Source: CAIZGX01 sp964430305
GTDB taxonomy: Bacteria; Bacteroidota; Bacteroidia; Flavobacteriales_D; Sanyastnellaceae
Assembly (NCBI GenBank): GCA_964430305.1
Contig: CAYSEX010000094.1
Location: 1 to 5,697, forward strand
Reading direction: 5' to 3'
Length of the DNA stretch: 5,697 nt
Made by a program: the position numbers and the translations under genes. Positions within the stretch are counted from its first letter, which is position 1. The number at the start of each line of letters is the position of its first letter. The notes beneath the pieces are model-generated. The model saw only the letters and a program-made list of their open reading frames with translations, ran no database searches and was not told the DNA's origin. This document shows positions 1-4,906 of the stretch, piece by piece.

Positions 1-257
1 ATGTAGTCACAATTACTGTAGTTGATAGCGACTTGCATAAAAGCATTTTGATTCGAGCCAGTTTCGAACGTATAAAAATTGGTCATTGCGTAATCAAAGC
101 ATCCTAAAGTAAAGGGGAAAGCTTCTAAACTAGCTGATTCATAAGGCGCATCCGCACATAAAATTTGATTAGCTACATTGGAGCAAGGATTTCCTTGCGC
201 CGATACAAAGACGCTTGGATATGAAATGAAAAGGAGAAAAATTACGAAGTATCTCAT
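1..257 (-). CDS. Secreted Cys-containing protein, 5' part only (runs off left edge)
   Basis: The reverse strand is open from an ATG at 257 to the window edge, giving 85 codons with no stop. Residues 1-20 form a typical signal peptide: MRYF, a hydrophobic core, then VSA, with likely cleavage before QGNPC. The mature part has Cys at 25, 34, 53 and 83 and many aromatic and Asn/Ser residues. The pattern NPCSNVANQILCADA followed by an FY-F-T segment resembles N-terminal regions of Bacteroidota surface or adhesin-like proteins exported by Sec and often by the type IX system. The C-terminal sorting domain that would test this lies outside the window. Only this ATG gives a signal peptide. It directly abuts the TAA of the upstream biotin carrier gene, so the two may be co-transcribed or translationally coupled, although a promoter-like sequence also lies just upstream. 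The function is not recognisable. Confidence 0.75.
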   Translation of the reverse strand, partial: MRYFVIFLLFISYPSVFVSAQGNPCSNVANQILCADAPYESASLEAFPFTLGCFDYAMTNFYTFETGSNQNAFMQVAINYSNCDY

Positions 258-731
258 TTATTCAAAAGTAATCATGACCACCCCTTTTTCAATGGCAGTT
301 CCTGCTTTTACATGAATGGATTTTATGACACCGTCTTGTGGAGATTTAATGGCATTTTCCATTTTCATGGCTTCAAGAATGAGAAGAACGTCATCTTTTT
401 TAACTTGTTGCCCTTCAGAGCAGATGATTGAAAATACCAGTCCAGGCATGGGTGATTTGATTTGTTTCACCTTGGCAGACTGACCACTGGTAATTCCCAT
501 GGTCTTTAACAGTAAATCAAGTTCGTCTTCGAGTTGTACATGAATTTCTTTGCCATTTAAACGCAATCCTATTTTCTTTTCTTCGTGTGAAACACTCAAG
601 ATTTCGCATGTAAAGCTTTGATTGTTGTATATGACATTCAGAAATTTTCCTTCTTGAAGGAGATCAAATTGAATCTTCTTTGTAGTTAAATCGAAAATAA
701 CTTCCTCTTGTCCGTTTAAAATAGCTTTCAT
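258..731 (-). CDS. Biotin carboxyl carrier subunit of an acyl-CoA carboxylase (biotin/lipoyl-attachment protein)
   Basis: This 157-residue cytosolic protein should carry covalently bound biotin and shuttle carboxyl groups between a biotin carboxylase and a carboxyltransferase, probably in a propionyl-CoA or acetyl-CoA carboxylase. The C-terminal domain (about 90-157) has the classic biotinyl fold: PMPG at 94-97, EAMKM at 120-124 with Lys123 as the biotin acceptor, then a second half-barrel with DGVIKSI and the AGTAIEKG turn. Residues 1-80 form a lineage-type N-terminal domain (YNNQSFTCEI, LNGKEIHVQL) like that of free-standing carriers in Bacteroidota. It lacks the Ala/Pro-rich linker usual in E. 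coli AccB, so I do not use that symbol. The partner subunits are not in this window. Its stop abuts the start of a secreted-protein gene, and it diverges from hemW. The fold and role are secure; the acyl-CoA substrate is not. Confidence 0.93.
   Translation of the reverse strand: MKAILNGQEEVIFDLTTKKIQFDLLQEGKFLNVIYNNQSFTCEILSVSHEEKKIGLRLNGKEIHVQLEDELDLLLKTMGITSGQSAKVKQIKSPMPGLVFSIICSEGQQVKKDDVLLILEAMKMENAIKSPQDGVIKSIHVKAGTAIEKGVVMITFE
263..292 (-). promoter_or_regulatory. Candidate Bacteroidota promoter inside the 3' end of the biotin carrier gene
   Basis: Read on the minus strand, TTG (292-290), a 19-base spacer and TACTTTTG (270-263) match the TTG-N19-TAnnTTTG pattern described for Bacteroidota housekeeping promoters. 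The -7 element ends 5 bases before the ATG at 257, so a start site at the usual distance would give a leaderless or nearly leaderless mRNA for the secreted protein. This is the only candidate in the window with both elements at good spacing. No experimental support is available. Confidence 0.45.
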
Positions 732-770
732 GAAGATGAATTTGTATGCGAAGCTAATTAATTTCGCGTG
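732..770. promoter_or_regulatory. Short divergent intergenic region between the biotin carrier gene and hemW
   Basis: Only 39 bases separate two divergent start codons, so both promoters must lie here or reach into the coding sequences. Imperfect -7 elements (5 of 6 defined bases of TAnnTTTG) occur on each strand: TAATTTCG at 759-766 (plus), ending 4 bases before the hemW ATG, and TAGCTTCG at 756-749 (minus), 17 bases before the carrier ATG. No correctly spaced -33 TTG is visible for either. There is no Shine-Dalgarno sequence for either gene. Confidence 0.3.
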
Positions 771-1892
771 ATGCTAGGCGTGTATTTTCATATTCCTTTT
801 TGCAGACACGCGTGTCACTATTGTGACTTTCATTTTTCTACACTTTTGAAAAATAAGGGTGAGGTTATTGACTGCATGCACATTGAGTTGGCAATGCGAA
901 GAGAAGAATGGACTCATTCAGAATTGTCGTCCATTTATTTTGGTGGTGGTACCCCTTCAGTTTTGAATGAAAATGAATTTAAGAAGTTATTTACGCCCCT
1001 CTCTGCGGGTATTTCCAACATCACGGAAATAACAGTTGAGGTAAACCCCGAAGATGTGACACATTCATTTTTAAATCAAATGCGCGCATTCGGTGTGAAT
1101 AGACTGAGCATTGGAGTGCAATCCTTTTTTGACGATGATTTGCAGGGGATGAATCGAAAACACTCTGGACAAGAGGCTGAATCGGCGATTAAAAGGGCTC
1201 AAGATGCGGGATTTGAAAATTTAACAGCTGATCTCATTTTTGGTATTCCGCATTCGAGCACGTCGAAATTTTTAATGAATATTGAAAAGCTCTTTTCGTT
1301 TTCGTTACCACATTTTTCAAGCTATGCTCTAACCATTGAAGAAAAAACGGCATTTGGTAAATGGGAGAAGCAAGGCAAGTTGGTTGAAGTACCAGATGAG
1401 CGCATGGAGCGCGAGTTTTTTTTGCTCCATAATCTTTCTGAAAAATGGGGGTATGAGCATTATGAATTAAGTAATTATGCGCTTACTGGAAGGCGTTCGG
1501 TTCACAATTCAAATTATTGGAAGGGTGTTCCATATGTGGGTATTGGACCAGGTGCGCATTCATATTCTCATGGAAATAGAAGGTGGAACGTATCAAACAA
1601 CAATGAATATGTTCGCAGTATTCGATCAGAAGATGGTCTTTACTTTGAATTGGAAAAGCTTCGTGAGGTGGACATACTGAACGAACGGTTAATGACTGGA
1701 CTACGAACGAAAGAAGGTGTTTTATGGCATGAATGTCCTTCAAGTTGGAGAGAAGAACATGGAAATGTGTTGGAGGAATGGCAGAAGAAAAAATGGATTC
1801 AACAAAACGATAAGGGGTTTTCATTACTACCTGCCGGATGGTTAATCTCAAACAACCTAATTTCACATTTATTTTTAACACATGAAGATTGA
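771..1892 (+). CDS. hemW: Radical SAM family heme chaperone HemW
   Basis: HemW binds heme and is thought to pass it to target hemoproteins. It belongs to the HemN-like radical SAM group but is not itself a coproporphyrinogen dehydrogenase. Numbered from the ATG at 771 (373 residues, normal length), the protein opens with YFHIPFC and the cluster motif C11-x3-C15-x2-C18-D-F, which lacks the fourth Cys of HemN's CxxxCxxCxC. It then shows GGGTPS (58-63, SAM binding), ELSNYA (232-237) and HNSNYW...GIGPGAHSY (245-265), the HemW-specific heme-region signature. A GTG at 768 is also in frame, giving one extra Met. I prefer the ATG because family members start about 9-10 residues before the first Cys and a promoter-like element ends 4 bases before it. 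The 3' end overlaps the cyclase gene by 11 bases. A T8 run (1416-1423) leaves the frame intact. Confidence 0.95.
   Translation: MLGVYFHIPFCRHACHYCDFHFSTLLKNKGEVIDCMHIELAMRREEWTHSELSSIYFGGGTPSVLNENEFKKLFTPLSAGISNITEITVEVNPEDVTHSFLNQMRAFGVNRLSIGVQSFFDDDLQGMNRKHSGQEAESAIKRAQDAGFENLTADLIFGIPHSSTSKFLMNIEKLFSFSLPHFSSYALTIEEKTAFGKWEKQGKLVEVPDERMEREFFLLHNLSEKWGYEHYELSNYALTGRRSVHNSNYWKGVPYVGIGPGAHSYSHGNRRWNVSNNNEYVRSIRSEDGLYFELEKLREVDILNERLMTGLRTKEGVLWHECPSSWREEHGNVLEEWQKKKWIQQNDKGFSLLPAGWLISNNLISHLFLTHED
1870..1877 (+). promoter_or_regulatory. Weak TAnnTTTG-like element ahead of the cyclase start
   Basis: TATTTTTA matches 5 of 6 defined bases of the -7 consensus and ends 4 bases before the ATG at 1882, within the 3' end of hemW. 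No -33 TTG is found at suitable spacing. It is listed mainly because its position matches the elements before other genes here. Co-transcription with hemW is the simpler explanation for expression. Confidence 0.15.
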
Positions 1893-2610
1893 TTTATTTG
1901 GCTATACGTTCAACCTAACTAATGGACATGATTTGTCTATTGCGCTTTCTAAGGAAGGACCGCGTGCTTGGTATGTAGATGCGGCAAGAATTGAACCGGT
2001 CATGACAGAGCGGTTCACAGGTTCGGTGGCGGCAGGTGGTGCAGTAAACTTTCGAAATGTTGCGTTTAACCCGCATGGACATGGCACGCATACGGAAAAC
2101 GCTGGTCACATCTTAGCCGAAGCTCCAAGTGTAATTAACAGTGTGAATCAGGTTTTTTATCTTGCCCAATTGGTTACTGTAGAATTGGAAGAAAGAGAAG
2201 GTGATTTTATGGTTTCTGATTTTGGAACAATTTTACCTGAAGTTGAGGCCTTAATAGTTCGTACCAAACCGAATGATCATTCGAAATTAAGTAAGATATA
2301 TTCAGGTACGAATTTCCCATACGTGCATGTTGCGGCCATTGAGCAATTGAACAAGACATCGGTAAAACATCTTCTTATTGATCTTCCCAGTATTGACAGA
2401 GAGGAAGATGGGGGTGCTTTGGCTTCGCATCATTTGTTTTGGAACGTACCGAATGCACCTTGGTGGGATAAAACAATTACGGAATTCATCTTTGTAAAAG
2501 ATGAAATTCTAGATGGAGTGTATGCTTTGAATCTTCAAGTTGCTAATTTTAAAAATGATGCAGCACCAAGTAGGCCTTTAATCTTTAGTAGGCAAGAAAA
2601 CAAAGAATGA
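1882..2610 (+). CDS. Cyclase-family protein (kynurenine formamidase-like metal-dependent hydrolase)
   Basis: This 242-residue protein belongs to the cyclase family, which includes KynB formamidases and related metal amidohydrolases. The support is the central metal motif N63-P-H65-G-H67-G-T-H70-T-E72-N-A-G-H76 and the later LLIDLPSIDREEDGG (164-178) with H183-H184, equivalent to the family's D-x-PS-x-D...H segment. The usual motif is HxGTHxDxPxH. Here the first His is shifted (HGHGTH), Asp is Glu, and the Pro position is Ala. I recall similar wording in other Bacteroidota members, so this is probably a lineage variant rather than decay, but the substrate cannot be inferred. There is no signal peptide or membrane segment, so it should be cytosolic. 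Its ATG overlaps the end of hemW by 11 bases in another frame, indicating one operon. Its 3' end overlaps the opposing kinase gene by 33 bases. Confidence 0.85.
   Translation: MKIDLFGYTFNLTNGHDLSIALSKEGPRAWYVDAARIEPVMTERFTGSVAAGGAVNFRNVAFNPHGHGTHTENAGHILAEAPSVINSVNQVFYLAQLVTVELEEREGDFMVSDFGTILPEVEALIVRTKPNDHSKLSKIYSGTNFPYVHVAAIEQLNKTSVKHLLIDLPSIDREEDGGALASHHLFWNVPNAPWWDKTITEFIFVKDEILDGVYALNLQVANFKNDAAPSRPLIFSRQENKE
2578..2610. other. Tail-to-tail coding overlap of cyclase and histidine kinase genes
   Basis: The last 33 bases of the plus-strand cyclase gene (TGA at 2608-2610) and of the minus-strand kinase gene (TAA at 2580-2578) overlap. Each strand therefore encodes the C-terminus of a different protein, and no room is left for a terminator between them. 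I saw no strong GC-rich hairpin with a T tract nearby on either strand. Confidence 0.85.
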
Positions 2611-4056
2611 ACTTCCTTTTCCAACAATAGTTCGGAAAGCTACTTCTCCCCCCATGAGTTGTACCATGCTCTTCACCATGGCTAATCCCAAACCGCTTCC
2701 GGTGGATCGTGTTGTGAAATTGGGCATGAAAATCCGTTTTCTTATCTCAGAATTGATGCCTATTCCGTTATCTGTAACTTTAATTACAACTCCTTTTTTT
2801 GATGCCCTCAAAGCTAGGGTAACATTCTTTTTTCGTTCGTCGGGAATAGCTTGAAGAGCGTTGTTAATGAGGTTGTTCAATACGCGAATCAATTGTGTTT
2901 TGTCTCCAGAAATCCAGATATCTTCATGTTGATGCAAATAAATGTGAACATCTGCGTCATCTGTGTCATAAGTAGAAACGGCACTCTTTGCAACTTCGGT
3001 TATGTTTACGTCTTCCATTTGGGGCTGCGGCATCTTCGCGAAATGAGAGAATTCTTCTGCTATGCGAGTAAGCGTATCAATCTGATCTGACATGCTTTGA
3101 ACGAAATCCGTTAATCGTTGATTGAATTCCTCTGGTTTCTCTTGCCACGTGCGTTGCAAATGTTGCATACGTAATTTCATGGGAGTAAGTGGATTCTTTA
3201 TTTCATGAGCTACCTGTTGTGCCATCTCTCTCCATGCCGTTTCACGTTCTTGCTGAGCAAGCCTATTGGCGCTGGATTCCAAATCAATGAGCATGCGGTT
3301 GTACTCTTGAATAAGCGCACCAATCTCGTCATTTGATTTCCAAACTAATGGCTCGTTGTTTGAACCAAAACGCAACGCACTTAGTCGTTTACTGAGGGTT
3401 TTTAATGGTTTTGTAATACCTCTTGAGATAAAGAACGCGGTAACTACCCCAATTAAAAAAAGTAAAATGTATGCATACCCTATATCATATAGAAACGTAT
3501 ACAACTGTTTTTCACCATCTTCTTCTTTTACATAAAGCATGGAAATAATTGCAATGGGTTTGTTGTAATCATCTCTGTAACACCAATACGCCATGTTTTT
3601 CTTTGTGTCATGCGGATATGGTAAAATAATGGCCGTGCTTTTGGTTTCGTCGAGTATGCGTTTTGTAAAGTTTTTGTCGAGTTGCTCTGGCAGTCTTAAA
3701 GACGTTAAGGAATCGCTATTAAATGAAACAGTGTAGTGTCCGTACAGATCATAAACAGTCATGAATACGTTGTGCACTTCAGATAATTCACAAATTTTAT
3801 CTGACAACAACTCACCAATGGAATCGGCGGGTAATTGGCCGGCGTGCTGAGAGGTCATGAATGAGAGTGATGCACGCACGGCGTTTTCCTTTCTTTTTAT
3901 GCGTTGTTCATTGTAAACTTCTTCATGTTCTTGGTGATCATAAATGGCGAGCAACCCTGTCGCAAAAAGGGCAACGGCCATCATGGCTATCATTGAAAAA
4001 TAAATTCGTGTTCTTAGGCGAAAAGAAAAAACACTAGAAAAGTTTGGAGTTTGCAT
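2578..4056 (-). CDS. NtrY-like membrane sensor histidine kinase
   Basis: This 492-residue inner-membrane kinase should autophosphorylate on His in response to a periplasmic or membrane signal and phosphorylate a response regulator. Domains in order: TM1 about 18-38 after basic residues R14/R16; a periplasmic sensor region about 40-190 of no recognised family, with Cys89 and Cys159; TM2 about 192-211; HAMP about 212-265; HisKA with WREMAQQVAHEIKNPLTPMK, phospho-acceptor His284; and an ATPase domain with N box NLINNA (395-400), G1 DNGIGI (429-434), F box FMPNFTT (443-449) and G2 GSGLGL (453-458). All catalytic boxes are intact. The HEIKNPLTP core is typical of NtrY-type kinases, but no PAS domain is seen. 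The ATG lies 23 bases inside the upstream barrel gene, implying an operon. No response regulator follows; downstream it collides with the cyclase gene. The cognate regulator is unknown. Confidence 0.93.
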   Translation of the reverse strand: MQTPNFSSVFSFRLRTRIYFSMIAMMAVALFATGLLAIYDHQEHEEVYNEQRIKRKENAVRASLSFMTSQHAGQLPADSIGELLSDKICELSEVHNVFMTVYDLYGHYTVSFNSDSLTSLRLPEQLDKNFTKRILDETKSTAIILPYPHDTKKNMAYWCYRDDYNKPIAIISMLYVKEEDGEKQLYTFLYDIGYAYILLFLIGVVTAFFISRGITKPLKTLSKRLSALRFGSNNEPLVWKSNDEIGALIQEYNRMLIDLESSANRLAQQERETAWREMAQQVAHEIKNPLTPMKLRMQHLQRTWQEKPEEFNQRLTDFVQSMSDQIDTLTRIAEEFSHFAKMPQPQMEDVNITEVAKSAVSTYDTDDADVHIYLHQHEDIWISGDKTQLIRVLNNLINNALQAIPDERKKNVTLALRASKKGVVIKVTDNGIGINSEIRKRIFMPNFTTRSTGSGLGLAMVKSMVQLMGGEVAFRTIVGKGSSFFVFLPTKD

Positions 4057-4870
4057 TTATTCCAAAAGTAATTGGGAAGGTGTTGACTTGTGAAAAAATT
4101 GAATTCAATGGAGCTGTTACAAAAAACCCGAAATTTTGATAACAGAATTTCAAATGAAATTCTCCAAAAAACCTTTGTATACCATAAATTTTGGTGATTC
4201 TTGATTCAATATGAGAATTTGAGTTTACCGTGTATTTTGTTAATCCTTGTTGAGCGAAGTAATAGGAAAACGCCAATCCAAATGCCACACGTAGGTTGTT
4301 GTTGTCTGAATTGTTATTCTTAGTGTTAAACTCTAAAAGGAGGGGAGCAAAAATACCGTTTCTACGCAATTGATTTGTTTTGTATTCTAGTGTATCTACA
4401 ATAGAAAATCCGGGAATTGAGTTACTAAAGGCAGTTGCATTGCGAAACGAAATTTGCTCATGTACGAATCCAGCACCAGCAGCTATACCAAAGTAATTTT
4501 GAATGATATTTACTTTTTTGTGAAAAAGATTTACTCTTAAGGAATAGGATGAGAAAATCTTGGGTTTTAAAGGATGCGAATTGGCAAAAGCGTTTCCGTA
4601 TTTTCCGCGAAGGGTAATGAATCCAAAATCGATTCCGGAAAAGCTTGTCATTTTATTCGGTGCAGCGGCCCAATTGGTTGTATTTGTTGTGTCACTGTGC
4701 CATTCTAAAGATTGCATGTCTACTTGAGGCGGTGGGGGCGGAAGAGTGTCGAAAACCATTTCAAAGGGGGGGCTTTCTTCAACATCTATTGAATCGGGTT
4801 GTGCATTGGTCACAAGTGCACAAATAAGGGAGATGAGGACTAGTGAAAAAACTTTGTACCAATTCAGCAT
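4034..4870 (-). CDS. Predicted outer-membrane beta-barrel protein
   Basis: The protein has 278 residues. Residues 1-23 form a signal peptide (MLNWYK, a hydrophobic core to ALVTNA, then Gln24). Residues 24-75 look like a flexible periplasmic segment rich in Pro, Asp and Thr, including five consecutive Pro at 44-48. From about 79 onward, alternating hydrophobic/polar stretches with Gly and aromatic residues (for example GIDFGFITLRG, YFGIAAGAGF, VAFGLAFSYYF, FHLKFCYQNFGFFV) suggest an 8- to 10-strand barrel. It ends in Phe278, as is usual for barrel proteins recognised by BamA. It resembles small outer-membrane barrel proteins of the PorT/OmpW-like size class in Bacteroidota, but I cannot assign it to a named family. 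It is the first gene of a unit with the sensor kinase, which it overlaps by 23 bases. A C7 tract near codons 33-35 could slip. Confidence 0.75.
   Translation of the reverse strand: MLNWYKVFSLVLISLICALVTNAQPDSIDVEESPPFEMVFDTLPPPPPQVDMQSLEWHSDTTNTTNWAAAPNKMTSFSGIDFGFITLRGKYGNAFANSHPLKPKIFSSYSLRVNLFHKKVNIIQNYFGIAAGAGFVHEQISFRNATAFSNSIPGFSIVDTLEYKTNQLRRNGIFAPLLLEFNTKNNNSDNNNLRVAFGLAFSYYFAQQGLTKYTVNSNSHIESRITKIYGIQRFFGEFHLKFCYQNFGFFVTAPLNSIFSQVNTFPITFGINANSKLF
4063..4070 (-). promoter_or_regulatory. Candidate -7 element TACTTTTG ahead of the histidine kinase
   Basis: On the minus strand TACTTTTG is an exact TAnnTTTG match ending 6 bases before the kinase ATG, and it lies inside the 3' end of the barrel gene. 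No TTG is found about 19 bases upstream, which weakens the case for an independent promoter. The surrounding 19 bases nearly duplicate the junction before the secreted-protein gene at the left edge. Confidence 0.3.
4766..4772 (-). repeat. C7 homopolymer tract in the 5' part of the barrel gene
   Basis: Seven consecutive C on the coding strand encode the end of Ser33 plus Pro34-Pro35 (AGC CCC CCC). Loss of one C would bring a TAG in frame about 15 codons later; gain of one would create TGA two codons after the tract. In the sequence as given the frame is open. Whether the tract varies cannot be judged from a single sequence. Confidence 0.8.
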
Positions 4871-4906
4871 GAATCAAATGTATGGCAATCTATCTTTGTT
4901 GACATC
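4871..4906. promoter_or_regulatory. Divergent promoter region between the barrel gene and rlmN
   Basis: Within 36 bases there are two exact TAnnTTTG elements facing outward: TACATTTG on the minus strand (4882-4875), ending 4 bases before the barrel ATG, and TATCTTTG on the plus strand (4891-4898), ending 8 bases before the rlmN ATG. They form a dyad of the consensus with an 8-base centre. No clean -33 TTG is found for either at 17-21 bases. If both are used, the polymerase footprints overlap, so the two directions probably compete, and both mRNAs would have little or no 5' leader. Confidence 0.45.

Noticed and set aside
1416..1423. T8 run in hemW as a phase-variation site
   Set aside because: It encodes Phe-Phe-Leu in an AT-rich housekeeping gene; runs of this length are expected and switching off hemW has no obvious logic.
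1477..1680. Short plus-strand open frame inside hemW
   Set aside because: It is out of frame within the conserved HNSNYW region of HemW and has no independent support.
1483..1881. Open frame of 132 codons on the minus strand inside hemW
   Set aside because: It is fully antisense to a well-supported hemW with intact motifs, and its translation shows no recognisable domain. It reads as a shadow frame.
1902..2109. Two short minus-strand open frames inside the cyclase gene
   Set aside because: They are antisense to the conserved metal-motif region, overlap each other in different frames and show no domain features.
2615..2638. TTTCC...GGAAA inverted repeat as a terminator for the cyclase transcript
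   Set aside because: The stem is only 5 bp with an 11-base loop, is AT-rich, has no T tract, and lies inside the kinase coding region.
2648..2653. G6 run on the kinase coding strand as a slippage site
   Set aside because: It is short, near the 3' end, and encodes a conserved Gly-Gly after the G2 box.
2794..2800. A7 run on the kinase coding strand as a programmed -1 frameshift site (A AAA AAA)
   Set aside because: The zero frame continues into intact G1, F and G2 boxes of the ATPase domain, and no stimulatory hairpin was evident downstream.
2654..3090. Two short plus-strand open frames opposite the kinase ATPase and HisKA regions
   Set aside because: They are complementary to highly conserved kinase boxes, so the frames are by-products of that sequence.
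4645..4827. 60-codon plus-strand open frame opposite the barrel gene N-terminal region
   Set aside because: It has no recognisable features and the opposite strand encodes a coherent signal peptide plus linker.
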